A stretch of DNA of 64,000 bases from Serratia nematodiphila DZ0503SBS1 (GTDB taxonomy: Bacteria > Pseudomonadota > Gammaproteobacteria > Enterobacterales > Enterobacteriaceae), in NCBI RefSeq assembly GCF_000738675.1, contig NZ_JPUX01000001.1, forward strand, positions 992,001 through 1,056,000, in the 5' to 3' direction. A program made the translations under genes and the position numbers. Below the pieces are notes generated by a model that was not told the DNA's origin, ran no database searches, and saw nothing but the letters and a program-made list of their open reading frames with translations. Shown one piece after another: positions 23,326-33,822 of this stretch (its first letter is position 1; the number at the start of each line of letters is the position of its first letter).

Positions 23326-23388
23326 TTAGATCGTAGGGGAACATGCTACTCTGTTGCAGGAATAAGTACCACCGCAGAGAGGTGTCTG

Positions 23389-23985
23389 ATGCAGTTGGAA
23401 AATGGCTGGATTGTCGGGGCGACGCGAGTGCTCTCGCCGCACTGCGATCGGCGCCCGGATGACGAGCACCCCTCGCTGCTGGTCATCCACAACATCAGCT
23501 TGCCGCCCGGCGAGTTCGGCGGCCCCTATATCGACCAGCTGTTCACCGGCACGCTCGACCCTGCGCAGCACCCTTATTTCGCCGATATCCATCAGCTGCG
23601 AGTGTCGGCGCATTGCCTGATTCGCCGCGGCGGAGAGATCGTGCAGTATGTGCCCTTCGACCAGCGCGCCTGGCACGCGGGCGTTTCCCTGTATCAGGGG
23701 CGCGATCGGTGCAACGATTTCTCCATCGGCATCGAGCTGGAAGGGACTGACCAGTTACCCTACACCGAAGCGCAATATCGCACGCTGCAGGCGGTCACCG
23801 TGCTGCTGGCCGAACATTATCCACCGCTGGCGGCCAATATCGCCGGGCATTGCGATATCGCCCCCGGCCGCAAGACCGATCCCGGGCCGGCGTTCGATTG
23901 GGATCGCTATCTGGCATCTCTGGAACAACGAGGCGCGCCCGCCGACGCTATGCTTGAGACAAGAAAAAGGGAGAGGAATCGCTAA
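23389..23985 (+). CDS. ampD: AmpD, 1,6-anhydro-MurNAc-L-Ala amidase
   Basis: AmpD is a cytoplasmic zinc amidase that strips the peptide from anhydro-muropeptides during wall recycling; its loss derepresses AmpC beta-lactamase where AmpR is present. The start [14 protein letters not shown] (23389) aligns with E. coli and follows an AGAGAGG site. The zinc ligands are His34 (VIHNIS) and the [15 protein letters not shown] segment (His at about 154 and Asp at about 164). The 198-residue protein has a basic C-terminal tail about 15 residues longer than E. coli AmpD. Its TAA overlaps the ampE ATG. Confidence 0.97.
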   Translation: MQLENGWIVGATRVLSPHCDRRPDDEHPSLLVIHNISLPPGEFGGPYIDQLFTGTLDPAQHPYFADIHQLRVSAHCLIRRGGEIVQYVPFDQRAWHAGVSLYQGRDRCNDFSIGIELEGTDQLPYTEAQYRTLQAVTVLLAEHYPPLAANIAGHCDIAPGRKTDPGPAFDWDRYLASLEQRGAPADAMLETRKRERNR

Positions 23986-24839
23986 TGACGCTGTTTACGC
24001 TGTTGCTGGTTTTGGCCTGGGAGCGCCTGTTCAAGCTGGGAGAACACTGGCAGCTGGATCATCGCCTCGAAGTGGTATTTCAGCGGCTGCATCGGGTTTC
24101 GCTGGCGCAGACGCTGGCGATGACCGCCGCCTGGATGGTGATCGTCTGGGGCGTTCTGTGGTTGTCGCACGGGCTGTTCTTCGGCGTGGTGACGCTGCTG
24201 CTGTGGATCGTCATCGATCTGCTGTGCGTCGGCGCCGGCATCAAGCGCAAACACTATCGCGCCTACCTGAAAGCGGCGCGGCAGGGGGATACCCATGCCA
24301 GCGATCAGATGGCGGAAGAGCTGGCGTTGATCCACGGCTTGCCGGTGGACTGCAGTGAAGAGCTGCGTCTGCGCGAGCTGCAAAACGCGCTGCTGTGGAT
24401 CAACTTCCGTTATTACCTGGCGCCGCTGTTCTGGTTCGTGGTCTTTGGGCCGTACGGGCCGATCGCGCTGGCGGGGTATGCCTTCCTGCGCGCCTATCAA
24501 ACCTGGCTGGCGCGCCACAATACGCCGCTGGAGCGTTCGCAGTCGGGCATCGATCATCTGCTGAACTGGCTGGACTGGATCCCGGTGCGTTTGGCCGGGG
24601 TGGCCTATGCGTTGTTCGGCCACGGCGAGCGCGCGTTGCCGGCCTGGTTCGCCTCACTCGGCGATCGGCATTCGTCGTCGTATCAGGTGTTGACGCGGCT
24701 GGCGCAGTTCTCGCTGGCGCGCGATCCGCATATGGATCCGGTGCAAACGCCGCGGGCGGCGGTGACGTTGGCGCGCAAGGTGACGATGATCATCGTGGTG
24801 GTGGTGGCGCTGTTGACCATTTACGGCACGCTGCTTTAA
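23985..24839 (+). CDS. ampE: AmpE, inner-membrane signalling protein
   Basis: AmpE is a membrane protein encoded with AmpD and linked to beta-lactamase regulation; its biochemical role is not settled. The 284-residue sequence matches E. coli AmpE in length, with hydrophobic segments near residues 40-60, 65-80, 140-165 and 265-284, and the conserved [17 protein letters not shown] and [18 protein letters not shown] blocks. The start codon overlaps the ampD stop (TAATG), a strong sign of coupling. A bidirectional terminator follows. Confidence 0.95.
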   Translation: MTLFTLLLVLAWERLFKLGEHWQLDHRLEVVFQRLHRVSLAQTLAMTAAWMVIVWGVLWLSHGLFFGVVTLLLWIVIDLLCVGAGIKRKHYRAYLKAARQGDTHASDQMAEELALIHGLPVDCSEELRLRELQNALLWINFRYYLAPLFWFVVFGPYGPIALAGYAFLRAYQTWLARHNTPLERSQSGIDHLLNWLDWIPVRLAGVAYALFGHGERALPAWFASLGDRHSSSYQVLTRLAQFSLARDPHMDPVQTPRAAVTLARKVTMIIVVVVALLTIYGTLL

Positions 24840-24848
24840 GCCGCAGAG

Positions 24849-24883
24849 AAAAAAAACGGGCGCCGAGGCGCCCGTTTTTTTTT
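24849..24883. terminator. Bidirectional terminator between ampE and hemL
   Basis: CGGGCGC and GCGCCCG form the stem core around CGAG, flanked by eight A on the left and nine T on the right. It therefore works as a U-tailed hairpin for ampE on the + strand and for hemL on the minus strand. Confidence 0.93.
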
Positions 24884-24899
24884 GGCCATTCGGCCAGGA

Positions 24900-26189
24900 T
24901 TACAGCTTGGCGAAGCAGCGACGCGCGGCGTCGATGGTGCGCTGAATGTCTTCCTTGCTGTGCGCCACGGACATGAAGCCCGCTTCGAAGGCGGACGGCG
25001 CCAGATACACCCCTTCTTCCAGCATCAGGTGGAAGAAGCGCTTGAAGCGTTCCACGTCGCACTGCATCACGTCCTGGTAGCAGGTGACCGCCGGCGCGTC
25101 GGTGAAGAACAGGCCGAACATGCCGCCGACGTTGTTGACCACCAGCGGAATATTCTCCTCCTGCGCCGCGTGCAGCAGGCCAGCGGCCAGCATCTCGGTC
25201 AGTTCGGTCAGCGTCTGGTGCACGCCGACCTGTGAGACTTCGGTCAAACAAGCGTAGCCCGCCGCCATGGCGATCGGGTTGCCGGACAGGGTGCCGGCCT
25301 GGTAGACCGGGCCGGTCGGCGCCAGCGCCTCCATCACCTCGCGACGGCCGCCGAAGGCGCCCACCGGCATGCCGCCGCCGATGATTTTGCCGAGGCAGGT
25401 CAGATCAGGCTCGACGCCGTAATAGGATTGCGCGCCGGCCAGCGCGACGCGGAAGCCGGTCATCACTTCGTCGATGATCAAGAGCGCGCCGTACTTGTCG
25501 CACAGGGCGCGCAGGCCCGGCAGGAATTCCGACAGCGGCGGCACGCAGTTCATGTTGCCGGCGACCGGCTCGACGATGATACAGGCGATTTCGGACGGGT
25601 ACTGTTCGAAGGCGGCGCGCACCGAATCCAGATCGTTATAGGTGCAGGTCAGAGTGTGCTTGGCGAAGTCGGCCGGCACGCCCGGTGAGTTCGGCTGGCC
25701 GAGGGTCAGCGCGCCGGAGCCGGCTTTCACCAGCAGGCAGTCGGCGTGGCCGTGATAGCAGCCTTCGAACTTGATGATTTTATCGCGGTTGGTGTAGCCG
25801 CGCGCCAGGCGGATGGCGCTCATGGTGGCTTCGGTGCCTGAGTTCACCATGCGCACCATATCCATCGTCGGCACCAGCTCGGTGACCAGCTGCGCCATTT
25901 TGACTTCCATCTCGGTCGGCGCGCCGAAGCTCAGGCCGCGCTGCGCCGCTTCGATCACCGCGTCGCGGATCGCCGGGTGGTTATGCCCCAGCACCATCGG
26001 CCCCCAGGAACCGACATAGTCGATATAGGCCTTGCCGTCGGCATCGAACAGGTAAGCCCCGTCTGCCCGCTCGATAAACAGCGGCACACCGCCCACGCCG
26101 GTGAATGCACGCACCGGAGAGTTTACCCCGCCGGGGATCAACTGTTGCGCCTGGGCGTACAGACTTTCGGACTTGCTGTGTAGGCTCAT
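24900..26189 (-). CDS. hemL: HemL, glutamate-1-semialdehyde 2,1-aminomutase
   Basis: HemL is the PLP enzyme that forms 5-aminolevulinate from glutamate semialdehyde in the C5 heme pathway. The 429-residue protein is three residues longer than E. coli HemL at the N terminus, but no alternative ATG fits better. The PLP lysine is Lys268 in [17 protein letters not shown]. Further fold-type I features are [17 protein letters not shown] near residue 115, [17 protein letters not shown], and [12 protein letters not shown] at 238-249. It is divergent from clcA. Confidence 0.98.
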   Translation of the reverse strand: MSLHSKSESLYAQAQQLIPGGVNSPVRAFTGVGGVPLFIERADGAYLFDADGKAYIDYVGSWGPMVLGHNHPAIRDAVIEAAQRGLSFGAPTEMEVKMAQLVTELVPTMDMVRMVNSGTEATMSAIRLARGYTNRDKIIKFEGCYHGHADCLLVKAGSGALTLGQPNSPGVPADFAKHTLTCTYNDLDSVRAAFEQYPSEIACIIVEPVAGNMNCVPPLSEFLPGLRALCDKYGALLIIDEVMTGFRVALAGAQSYYGVEPDLTCLGKIIGGGMPVGAFGGRREVMEALAPTGPVYQAGTLSGNPIAMAAGYACLTEVSQVGVHQTLTELTEMLAAGLLHAAQEENIPLVVNNVGGMFGLFFTDAPAVTCYQDVMQCDVERFKRFFHLMLEEGVYLAPSAFEAGFMSVAHSKEDIQRTIDAARRCFAKL

Positions 26190-26363
26190 AAATCGGCTCC
26201 TGGATTCTCTTTTGAATGATTTGACCGCGCTATTCTAGAGGAGAGCGCCGCGTTATGAAACGATCACAGTCAGATACCATTAACGGCAGCGCCCGCCGCC
26301 AGGTTGGGGTAGAATTATCGCCCTGCCTATTTGTATTACAAATTACCTGACGAATCACTCGCG

Positions 26364-27803
26364 ATGACAGAATCACAATCACAGCCCGTCGGGACGTTGA
26401 GCCCGCGTCTTAGCCGCAGCGATGCGGTGCGTCAGTTTATTCGCCGCGATAAAACCCCGGTGGCGATCCTGGTGATGGCCGCGCTGGTGGGGGCGCTGGC
26501 CGGTTTGCTCGGCGTGGCCTTCGATAAAGCGGTGGAGTGGGTGCAGCAGCAGCGGCTGGCTTCGCTGGCGCAGGTCGCCGACTCCTGGCTCCTGGTGTGG
26601 CCCCTGGCGTTTATCCTGTCCGCCGCGCTGGCGGCGCTGGGCTATTACCTGGTGCGGCGCTTTGCGCCTGAGGCGGGCGGCTCGGGCATTCCGGAAATCG
26701 AAGGCGCGCTGGAAGAGCTGCGGCCGGTACGCTGGTGGCGCGTGATCCCGGTGAAATTCATCGGTGGCATGGGCACGCTGGGGGCGGGCATGGTGCTGGG
26801 GCGCGAAGGGCCCACGGTGCAGATGGGCGGCAACGTCGGGCGCATGGTATTGGACGTGCTGCGCATTCGCGGCGCTGAGGCGCGTCATACGTTGCTGGCG
26901 ACCGGGGCCGCCGCCGGCTTGTCCGCCGCGTTCAACGCGCCGCTGGCCGGCATCCTGTTCATCATCGAAGAGATGCGGCCGCAGTTCCGCTACAACCTGA
27001 TCTCGATTAAAGCGGTGTTTATCGGCGTTATCATGTCGAGCGTGGTGTTCCAGCTGTTTAACGGCCAGGGGGCGGTGATCGCGGTCGACAAACTTTCTTC
27101 GGCGCCCATCAATACCCTGTGGCTCTATCTGGTGTTGGGGGCAATCTTCGGCGCGGTGGGCGTGGGGTTCAACGCGCTGATTTTCCGCACCCAGGACATG
27201 TTCGCGCGCCTGCACGGCGGCAGAATGCGCAATGTCTTGCTGATGGGCGGGCTGCTCGGCGGCGTGTGCGGCATTCTGGGGCTGATCCAGCCGGAGGCAG
27301 CGGGCGGCGGCTTTGGGCTGATCCCGATCGCCGCGGCGGGCAACTACAGCGTCGGCATGTTGATGTTTATCTTTATCACCCGCATCTTCACCACGCTGCT
27401 GTGCTTCGGTTCCGGCGCGCCGGGCGGCATCTTCGCGCCGATGCTGGCGTTGGGCACGCTGTTCGGCACCGCCTTCGGGCTGGCGGGGGCGCATCTGTTC
27501 CCGCAGTACGGCATCGAGGCGGGCACCTTCGCCATCGCCGGCATGGGGGCGCTGTTCGCCGCCACGGTGCGCGCCCCGCTGACCGGCATCGTGCTGGTGC
27601 TGGAAATGACCGACAACTACCAGCTGATTTTACCGATGATCATCACCTGCCTCGGCGCCACGGTGGTGGCGCAGCTGCTCGGCGGCAAGCCGCTGTATTC
27701 GTCGATCCTGGCCCGCACGCTGCAAAAGCAGGAGGCGCAGCTGGCGCGGGAGGCGGCGCAGAAAACAAGTAAGGAAAATACAACAAATGCGGTGAATACT
27801 TGA
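26364..27803 (+). CDS. clcA: ClcA, H+/Cl- exchange transporter
   Basis: ClcA is a dimeric inner-membrane 2 Cl-/1 H+ antiporter that supports extreme acid resistance in E. coli. The start at 26364 ([10 protein letters not shown], 479 residues) is preferred over an upstream ATG at 26331. Numbering then coincides with E. coli: Ser107 in [10 protein letters not shown], the gating glutamate Glu148 in GREGPTVQ, and the proton-path Glu203 in [23 protein letters not shown] and [10 protein letters not shown] complete the chloride site. Both gate and proton glutamates are present, so it should be an exchanger, not a channel. Confidence 0.97.
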   Translation: MTESQSQPVGTLSPRLSRSDAVRQFIRRDKTPVAILVMAALVGALAGLLGVAFDKAVEWVQQQRLASLAQVADSWLLVWPLAFILSAALAALGYYLVRRFAPEAGGSGIPEIEGALEELRPVRWWRVIPVKFIGGMGTLGAGMVLGREGPTVQMGGNVGRMVLDVLRIRGAEARHTLLATGAAAGLSAAFNAPLAGILFIIEEMRPQFRYNLISIKAVFIGVIMSSVVFQLFNGQGAVIAVDKLSSAPINTLWLYLVLGAIFGAVGVGFNALIFRTQDMFARLHGGRMRNVLLMGGLLGGVCGILGLIQPEAAGGGFGLIPIAAAGNYSVGMLMFIFITRIFTTLLCFGSGAPGGIFAPMLALGTLFGTAFGLAGAHLFPQYGIEAGTFAIAGMGALFAATVRAPLTGIVLVLEMTDNYQLILPMIITCLGATVVAQLLGGKPLYSSILARTLQKQEAQLAREAAQKTSKENTTNAVNT

Positions 27804-27892
27804 ACGCAACACTCAGGTATCGGATAATCGTTAATATTAATCAGGCAGCCATAGTCGCGATCTGATGCTGAACAATGTTGGGAGTAAAGAGT

Positions 27893-28237
27893 ATGAGTGA
27901 TCAAACGGCACTGCCCCTGCAATTTACCGAGGCAGCAGCAAACAAGGTGAAGTTCCTGATTGCTGACGAAGAAAACCCGAACCTGAAGTTGCGGGTTTAT
28001 ATTACCGGCGGCGGCTGCAGCGGATTCCAGTACGGCTTCACTTTTGACGACAAGGTCAACGATGGCGACATGACCATCGAGAAGCAGGGCGTGGCGCTGG
28101 TGGTCGATCCGATGAGCCTGCAGTACCTGGTCGGCGGTTCGGTGGACTACACCGAAGGGCTGGAAGGGTCGCGCTTTGTGGTGACCAACCCGAATGCCAA
28201 AACCACCTGCGGTTGCGGTTCGTCGTTCAGCATCTGA
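27893..28237 (+). CDS. erpA: ErpA, A-type iron-sulfur cluster carrier
   Basis: ErpA delivers Fe-S clusters to essential apoproteins, including isoprenoid enzymes IspG and IspH. The start at 27893 ([11 protein letters not shown], 114 residues) matches E. coli and follows a GGGAG site. The three cluster cysteines are Cys42 in [10 protein letters not shown] and Cys106 and Cys108 in TTCGCGSS. It sits alone between clcA and its own terminator. I saw no IscR site I could defend in the 89-base upstream gap. Confidence 0.97.
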   Translation: MSDQTALPLQFTEAAANKVKFLIADEENPNLKLRVYITGGGCSGFQYGFTFDDKVNDGDMTIEKQGVALVVDPMSLQYLVGGSVDYTEGLEGSRFVVTNPNAKTTCGCGSSFSI

Positions 28238-28255
28238 GTTTGCCTGTCAGAACAT

Positions 28256-28288
28256 AACCCGCTCGCCTTACGGCCGGCGGGTTTTTTT
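28256..28288 (+). terminator. Terminator after erpA
   Basis: AACCCGC and GCGGGTT pair as the stem base, with an imperfect upper stem, followed by seven T. The convergent yadS ends about 75 bases further on, and the same hairpin has no T-run for that strand. Confidence 0.85.
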
Positions 28289-28362
28289 ATGCCTACCCTT
28301 CCACCAGGATCACTGCCGTGCCGTTCTCCTGCACCGGACGGCCTCGAGTGATGCGCGGCGGC

Positions 28363-28977
28363 TCAGCGTTCGAGAATAAAGGCGGGCAGCTTGAGATGCC
28401 AACGAATGGCCGCCAGCCGAATGGCCAGGGTGATGAGCATGCCCAGCATCATGGCCTGCTGCAGCGGCATGCCGAAGGTGTAAAACGCCGTGGCGTGCAC
28501 GATGCCGCCGATGATGCAGGCGGTGGCGTAAATTTCGGTGCGCAGGATCATCGGGATCTCGCGCGCCAGCACGTCGCGGATAATGCCGCCGCCGACGCCG
28601 GTGATCACCCCCATGCAGATCGCCACCAGCGGGCCGGTGCCGGCCGCGAAGGCCTTGTTGACGCCGATGCCGACGAACACCGCCAGCCCGACGGCGTCCA
28701 GCACCGGCAGCACCCACTTCGGCAGGCGGCGCGGCTGGCGCACCAGCAGCAGCGTCAAGACGCAGGTGATCATCGCCACCACCAGATCAGTGGGATCCTT
28801 GACCCAGAATACCGGGCCGTTGGCCAGCGCCATGTCGCGGATGGTGCCGCCGCCGACCGCGGTGACCACGCCCAATACCAGCACGCCGAACGGATCCATG
28901 CGCAGCTTGCCGGCCAGCAATACGCCGGAGACGGCGAACACCGCCGTGCCGAGAATATCCAGCCAGAACACCAGCAT
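28363..28977 (-). CDS. yadS: YadS, TRIC-type (UPF0126) membrane channel protein
   Basis: YadS is a small membrane protein of the UPF0126 family, whose two repeats share the fold of trimeric intracellular cation (TRIC) channels; I do not know its physiological substrate. The start at 28977 ([14 protein letters not shown], 204 residues) overlaps the btuF stop by ATGA; the much longer upstream reading would run back through btuF. Two internal repeats are plain: VVTAVGGGTIRDMALANGP near residue 38 and VITGVGGGIIRDVLAREIP near 125. About seven hydrophobic helices are visible. Linkage to btuF and mtnN is conserved from E. coli. Confidence 0.95.
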   Translation of the reverse strand: MLVFWLDILGTAVFAVSGVLLAGKLRMDPFGVLVLGVVTAVGGGTIRDMALANGPVFWVKDPTDLVVAMITCVLTLLLVRQPRRLPKWVLPVLDAVGLAVFVGIGVNKAFAAGTGPLVAICMGVITGVGGGIIRDVLAREIPMILRTEIYATACIIGGIVHATAFYTFGMPLQQAMMLGMLITLAIRLAAIRWHLKLPAFILER

Positions 28978-29783
28978 CAGCGGATCTCCGCCAGCTGGCG
29001 GCACAGCTGCTGCGCCGCCAACAGGATGCGCGGCCCGCCGCGATTGAACCAGTCTTCGTTCAGCGCGATCACCGGCACCTGCAGCTGCGGCGCCCAGAAG
29101 GCTTTCACATTGGCGGCCTCTTTCGCGCCGCCGGTGATGACGATGGCCTGCGGCTGACGCGCCAGCACCTGCTCGCGGCTGATCTGCGGCCAAGGGGTGC
29201 GGCTGTCGGCGAAGACGTTCTGCCCGCCGCACAGCGCCAGCACCTGGCTTTGCAGCGTGGCGCCGGAGCTGGTGAACAGCGGCTGGGTGCCGAACTGCAG
29301 CAACACGCGGCGTGGCACGTTAGTGGCGTACTGTTGCTTGAGAGCGGTGAACTGGCGACGAAGGCCTTCTGCGGCCTGATGCGCCTGGTCCGGGTGCGGG
29401 CTGTAGCGCGCCAGCTTGTCCAGCAAGCCGGCGATCCCTTCGAGATTGTCGGCGTCCGCATAGAAGATCGGGATGCCGAACGCGGCGAGCTGATCCAAGG
29501 CGCGTTGCGGATTGCCGCCGCGCCAGGCGAGGATCAGATCCGGCTTGAGCGCCAGCACCCGCTCCAGATTGATGCCCTGCCAGGAGGCCACCTGCTCCAG
29601 CCTGGCGGCCTGCGGCGGGTAATCGGAATAGGCGCTCGCCGCCACCAGCACATCGCCCATGCCGGCGGCATAGGCGAGTTCGGTGGCGTTGGGCGCCAGG
29701 CTGATCACCCGCTGCGCGGCGCCGGCCGGCAGAGCCAGCCAGAGCGCCAACAGGCAGAACATCGAGGTGAAGCGCAGTCTCAC
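28977..29783 (-). CDS. btuF: BtuF, periplasmic vitamin B12-binding protein
   Basis: BtuF captures cobalamin in the periplasm and passes it to the BtuCD transporter, which is not in this window. The start is GTG at 29783: the resulting [22 protein letters not shown] is a good signal peptide with two arginines, whereas the internal ATG at 29762 would lack basic residues. The two-lobed class III fold shows [40 protein letters not shown] and the closing [21 protein letters not shown]. It follows mtnN by one base and overlaps yadS. Confidence 0.95.
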   Translation of the reverse strand: MRLRFTSMFCLLALWLALPAGAAQRVISLAPNATELAYAAGMGDVLVAASAYSDYPPQAARLEQVASWQGINLERVLALKPDLILAWRGGNPQRALDQLAAFGIPIFYADADNLEGIAGLLDKLARYSPHPDQAHQAAEGLRRQFTALKQQYATNVPRRVLLQFGTQPLFTSSGATLQSQVLALCGGQNVFADSRTPWPQISREQVLARQPQAIVITGGAKEAANVKAFWAPQLQVPVIALNEDWFNRGGPRILLAAQQLCRQLAEIR

Positions 29784-29784
29784 A

Positions 29785-30486
29785 TCAACCGCGCTTGGCC
29801 AGGGTTTGCAGCATGGCGTTGACCATCAGCGTGGACTGCTTGGCCGCTACCACCAGGAACTCGTCAAAGCTCATGTGCGATTCGCTGTCGGCGACGTCGG
29901 AAATGGCGCGCACCACCACGAACGGCGTGCCGAACAGATGGCAGACGTGGGCGATCGCCGCGGCTTCCATTTCCACGGCGGCGACGCTCGGGAAGGTGGC
30001 GCGGATGCGCGCCAGCGGTTCGGCGCCGTTGATGAAGGCGTCACCGCTGCAGATCAGGCCGCGCACCGCGTGCAGATCCAGCTGTTTGATGCAGCTTTCC
30101 GCCAGCGCGATCAGCGCGTCGTCGGCGACGAACGCCGCCGGGCAGCCGGCCATCTGGCCCTGCTCGTAGCCGAAGGCGGTGACGTCGGCGTCGTGGTAGC
30201 GCACTTCTTCCGACACCACGATATCGCCCACGCGCAGCGTGCTGGCCAGGCCGCCGGCGGAGCCGGTATTGATCACCACGTCCGGGCTGCAGTGCTCCAG
30301 CAGCAGGGTGGTGCCCATGGCCGCAGAGACTTTGCCGATGCCGGATTTCAGCAGGGCCACGTCAACGCCGCCGATCTGGCCGGTGTAGATTTCGCAGCCC
30401 GCGCGCTGGATGGTTTGACGGTTTTCGATTTGATCGCGCAGCAGGGTGACTTCCTGCTCCATTGCGCCGATGATGCCTACTTTCAT
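29785..30486 (-). CDS. mtnN: MtnN, 5'-methylthioadenosine/S-adenosylhomocysteine nucleosidase
   Basis: MtnN removes adenine from methylthioadenosine, S-adenosylhomocysteine and 5'-deoxyadenosine, feeding methionine salvage and autoinducer-2 production. The start at 30486 ([12 protein letters not shown], 233 residues) matches E. coli; an in-frame ATG at 30534 adds 16 residues without support. Glu12 in [27 protein letters not shown] (ribose-binding Met-Glu) and RAISDVAD (catalytic Asp near 197) are all present. It heads the mtnN-btuF-yadS run, divergent from dgt. Confidence 0.97.
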   Translation of the reverse strand: MKVGIIGAMEQEVTLLRDQIENRQTIQRAGCEIYTGQIGGVDVALLKSGIGKVSAAMGTTLLLEHCSPDVVINTGSAGGLASTLRVGDIVVSEEVRYHDADVTAFGYEQGQMAGCPAAFVADDALIALAESCIKQLDLHAVRGLICSGDAFINGAEPLARIRATFPSVAAVEMEAAAIAHVCHLFGTPFVVVRAISDVADSESHMSFDEFLVVAAKQSTLMVNAMLQTLAKRG

Positions 30487-30615
30487 AAATAACACTCGCT
30501 GATTGGCCGTGAGAATTGCGGCATAGTCTATCATGGCTGTGTAAGAGAGATAATGCGTTGCATCCGCCGCCGGGAATTGTTATCACGGAGGCAGGGCGCA
30601 ACGGCGGAGAAACAG

Positions 30616-32133
30616 ATGTCCGGGATCGACTTCAAGCAAAAAATCAGCTTCCAACGGCCTTTCAGCAAACCGATCGAGGCCGAGGAAGAGTACGACATCG
30701 TGCGGCAGTTCGAGAGCGATCGCGGGCGCATCGTCAACTCGGCGGCCATTCGCCGTCTGCAGCAAAAAACTCAGGTATTTCCGCTGGAGCGCAACGCGGC
30801 GGTGCGCAGCCGCCTGACGCACTCGATGGAGGTGCAGCAGGTCGGGCGCCATATCGCCAAAGAGATCCTCAACCGCTTCAAACAGGCGGGGAAGATCGAC
30901 GAACTCGGCCTGACCCGGCTGCTCGATCCGTTTGAAAGCATCGTGGAAATGGCCTGCCTGATGCACGACATCGGCAATCCGCCGTTCGGTCACTTCGGCG
31001 AATCGGCGATCAATGACTGGTTTGCCCAGCGGCTCGATCCCGCCAGCTGCGGCAGCGAGCCGGGCAGCCACGATCGCTGCCAGGTGGCGACGCTGCGCCT
31101 GCATGAAGGGGAGAGCGATCTGAACCGGCTGCGCAGCCGGATCCGTCAGGATCTCAGCCACTTCGAGGGCAACGCCCAGGCGATCCGCATGGTGTACAGC
31201 CTGCTCAAGCTCAACCTGACCTACGCGCAGGTCGGCTGCATTTTGAAATACACCCGCCCGGCCTACTGGGCGAGCGACATCCCCGCCAGCCACAGTTATC
31301 TGATGAAAAAGCCCGGCTACTATCTGGCGGAAGAGGCCTTCGTCGATCGGCTGCGGCGTGAGCTGCATATGGGCGAGTTCGATCGTTTCCCGCTGACCTA
31401 CATTATGGAGGCCGCCGATGATATCTCTTACTGCGTGGCCGATCTGGAAGACGCGGTGGAGAAGAGCATTTTCACCGTCGAGCAGCTGTATCAGCACCTG
31501 ATTCAGGAGTGGGGCGAGGTGGCGCCGGGCGATCTGTTCGACAAGACCGTCGCCAGCGCGTTTCGCAAGATCGATCGCGGCGGCGCGCGGCGCAGCGCGG
31601 AAGATCAGTTCTTCATGTATCTGCGGGTGTTTACCGTGGCGCGGCTGGTGCCGCACGCGGCGCAGCGCTTTATCGACAATCTGGACGCGGTTTATCAGGG
31701 CAGCTTCAATCAGGCGCTGCTGGAGGATTCCAGCCCGGCCTATCGGCTGCTGAAAATATTTAAAAATGTGGCGTTCAAGCATGTGTTCAACCACCCGGAG
31801 GTCGAGCAGCTCGAGCTGCAAGGCTACCGGGTGATCAGCGGCCTGCTGGACATTTACAGCCCGCTGTTGGCGATGTCGCTGGCGGACTTCAGCCTGCTGG
31901 TGCATGAGGACAGCCACCGCGCTTACCCGATCGAAACGCGCCTGTTCCACAAGCTGTCCACCAAGCATCGGCTGGCGTATGCGGAGGCGGTAGAAGGGCT
32001 GCAGCATTTATCGCCGGAGCAGCAAGCCATTCGGGAATATTATTTCCGCGCGCGTTTATTGCAGGACTATATCAGCGGAATGACCGACCTTTATGCCTAT
32101 GATGAATATCGTCGATTAATGGCGGCGGAATAA
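30616..32133 (+). CDS. dgt: Dgt, dGTP triphosphohydrolase
   Basis: Dgt is a hexameric HD-domain enzyme that releases tripolyphosphate from dGTP and lowers the dGTP pool. The start at 30616 ([12 protein letters not shown], 505 residues) matches the E. coli length; an upstream ATG at 30553 would add 21 residues. The metal ligands are His69 in [13 protein letters not shown] and His117-Asp118 in [15 protein letters not shown]. Further conserved blocks are [20 protein letters not shown] and [17 protein letters not shown]. degP follows 181 bases downstream under its own promoter. Confidence 0.97.
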   Translation: MSGIDFKQKISFQRPFSKPIEAEEEYDIVRQFESDRGRIVNSAAIRRLQQKTQVFPLERNAAVRSRLTHSMEVQQVGRHIAKEILNRFKQAGKIDELGLTRLLDPFESIVEMACLMHDIGNPPFGHFGESAINDWFAQRLDPASCGSEPGSHDRCQVATLRLHEGESDLNRLRSRIRQDLSHFEGNAQAIRMVYSLLKLNLTYAQVGCILKYTRPAYWASDIPASHSYLMKKPGYYLAEEAFVDRLRRELHMGEFDRFPLTYIMEAADDISYCVADLEDAVEKSIFTVEQLYQHLIQEWGEVAPGDLFDKTVASAFRKIDRGGARRSAEDQFFMYLRVFTVARLVPHAAQRFIDNLDAVYQGSFNQALLEDSSPAYRLLKIFKNVAFKHVFNHPEVEQLELQGYRVISGLLDIYSPLLAMSLADFSLLVHEDSHRAYPIETRLFHKLSTKHRLAYAEAVEGLQHLSPEQQAIREYYFRARLLQDYISGMTDLYAYDEYRRLMAAE

Positions 32134-32187
32134 TTAAGCTGAGGAATAATTTTCAGCAATTCCAACCGGTTGGCTGTCTTGATTTTT

Positions 32188-32212
32188 GTAAAGACGGACA
32201 ATATTTGTTTAC
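32188..32212. promoter_or_regulatory. Possible CpxR-related site upstream of degP
   Basis: GTAAA (32188-32192) and GTTTAC (32207-32212) are inverted copies of the CpxR half-site, but the tandem GTAAA-N5-GTAAA form is absent. degP belongs to the Cpx regulon in E. coli, so the position is suggestive and the match is weak. A 12-bp palindrome, CCAACCGGTTGG, lies just upstream at 32162-32173. Confidence 0.3.
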
Positions 32213-32232
32213 TATTGCCAATCATCTGTGCC

Positions 32233-32260
32233 GGAACTTCAGGCTATTAATTAACTCTGA
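32233..32260 (+). promoter_or_regulatory. Sigma-E promoter of degP
   Basis: GGAACTT (32233-32239) and TCTGA (32256-32260) are separated by 16 bases, as in the known E. coli degP sigma-E promoter. The start would fall near 32266, about 50 bases before the ATG. Induction by envelope stress through RpoE is therefore expected. Confidence 0.9.
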
Positions 32261-32314
32261 ATAAGCACGCAAGACGGCCATTCTTTTTTGAACGACTTTA
32301 TAAGAGACACACAG

Positions 32315-33754
32315 ATGAAAAAAACCGCATTAGTTCTGAGCGCATTGGCATTCAGCATCGGCATGGCGATCGGCCCGGTGACGGCCAGCGCCGCTGAAAC
32401 CGCCTCTTCCAGCACCCAGCAGTTGCCGAGCCTGGCGCCGATGCTGGAAAAGGTCATGCCTTCCGTGGTGAGCATTAACGTTGAGGGCAGCACCACGGTC
32501 AATACGCCGCGCATGCCGCAGCAGTTCCAACAATTCTTCGGTGAAGATTCGCCGTTCTGCCAGGACGGTTCGCCGTTCCAGGGCTCGCCGATGTGTCAGG
32601 GCGGTGAACAGCCTGGGCCGGATGGCCAGCCGCAGGGCACGCAGCAGAAATTCCAGGCGCTGGGCGCCGGGGTGGTCATCGATGCCGCCAAGGGCTATGT
32701 GGTGACCAATAACCACGTGGTGGATAACGCCAACAAGATCCAGGTGCAGCTGAGCGACGGCCGCCGTTTCGACGCCAAGGTGATCGGCAAGGATCCGCGT
32801 TCCGACATCGCCCTGATCCAGCTGAAAGACTTCAAGAACCTGACGGCGATCAAGATGGCGGACTCCGATCAGCTGCGCGTCGGCGATTACACCGTGGCGA
32901 TCGGCAACCCGTACGGGCTGGGCGAAACCGCCACCTCAGGCATCGTGTCCGCCCTGGGGCGCAGCGGCCTGAATATCGAAAACTACGAAAACTTTATCCA
33001 GACCGATGCGGCGATCAACCGCGGCAACTCCGGCGGCGCGCTGGTTAACCTGAACGGCGAGCTGATCGGCATCAACACCGCGATCCTGGCGCCGGACGGC
33101 GGCAACATCGGTATCGGCTTCGCCATTCCGAGCAACATGGTGAAAAACCTGACGGCGCAAATGGTCGAGTATGGCCAGGTGAAACGCGGCGAGCTCGGCA
33201 TCATGGGCACCGAGCTTAACTCTGAGCTGGCCAAGGCGATGAAGGTCGACGCGCAGCGCGGCGCTTTCGTCAGCCAGGTGGTGCCGAAGTCTTCCGCCGC
33301 GAAGGCGGGCATCAAAGCCGGTGACGTGATCGTCACCATGAACGGCAAGGCCATCTCCAGCTTCGCCTCGTTCCGGGCGGAGATCGGCACGCTGCCGGTC
33401 GGCAGCAAAATGTCGCTGGGCATTATCCGCGACGGCAAACCGGTGACCATTGACGTCACGCTGGAGCAAAGCGCGCAGACCCAGGTGGCCTCGGGCAATA
33501 TCTACACCGGCATCGAAGGCGCCGAGCTGAGCAATGCTCAGGTCGGCAACGTGAAAGGCGTCAAGGTCGACAGCGTGAAAGCCGGCAGCGCCGCCGCGCG
33601 CATCGGCCTGAAAAAGGGCGACGTGATCCTGGGCGTGAACCAACAGCCGATCCAGAACCTGGGCGAGCTGCGTAAAATCCTCGACAGCAAACCGTCGGTG
33701 CTGGCGTTGAATATTCAGCGCGGCGATAGCCAACTGTACCTGCTGGCGCAGTGA
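32315..33754 (+). CDS. degP: DegP (HtrA), periplasmic serine protease and chaperone
   Basis: DegP degrades or refolds damaged envelope proteins. The start at 32315 gives a signal peptide (MKKTALVLSALAFSIGMAIG, cut near Ala26) and 479 residues in all, against 474 in E. coli. The catalytic triad is His134 in VTNNHVV, Asp164 in RSDIAL and Ser239 in GNSGGAL. Two PDZ domains follow (about 285-375 and 390-475). The loop after residue 75 has two cysteines in PFCQDGSPFQGSPMCQGG, matching the disulfide-bearing LA loop of the family. A sigma-E promoter lies upstream. Confidence 0.98.
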   Translation: MKKTALVLSALAFSIGMAIGPVTASAAETASSSTQQLPSLAPMLEKVMPSVVSINVEGSTTVNTPRMPQQFQQFFGEDSPFCQDGSPFQGSPMCQGGEQPGPDGQPQGTQQKFQALGAGVVIDAAKGYVVTNNHVVDNANKIQVQLSDGRRFDAKVIGKDPRSDIALIQLKDFKNLTAIKMADSDQLRVGDYTVAIGNPYGLGETATSGIVSALGRSGLNIENYENFIQTDAAINRGNSGGALVNLNGELIGINTAILAPDGGNIGIGFAIPSNMVKNLTAQMVEYGQVKRGELGIMGTELNSELAKAMKVDAQRGAFVSQVVPKSSAAKAGIKAGDVIVTMNGKAISSFASFRAEIGTLPVGSKMSLGIIRDGKPVTIDVTLEQSAQTQVASGNIYTGIEGAELSNAQVGNVKGVKVDSVKAGSAAARIGLKKGDVILGVNQQPIQNLGELRKILDSKPSVLALNIQRGDSQLYLLAQ

Positions 33755-33778
33755 TAAACGTCAGGCGCTAAAAGCAAC

Positions 33779-33804
33779 AAAGGCACGCTATGGCGTGCCT
33801 TTTT
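33779..33804. terminator. Terminator between degP and barA
   Basis: AAAGGCACGC and GCGTGCCTTT form a 10-bp stem around TATG, with a T-run on the + strand. The minus strand also carries a T-rich tail after the stem, so it can serve the convergent barA as well. Confidence 0.9.
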
Positions 33805-33822
33805 GCATTATGGCCTGAGGAT

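Noticed and set aside
29784..30615. Cobalamin riboswitch for btuF
   Set aside because: btuF starts one base after mtnN ends, and the mtnN upstream gap is too short for a B12 riboswitch.
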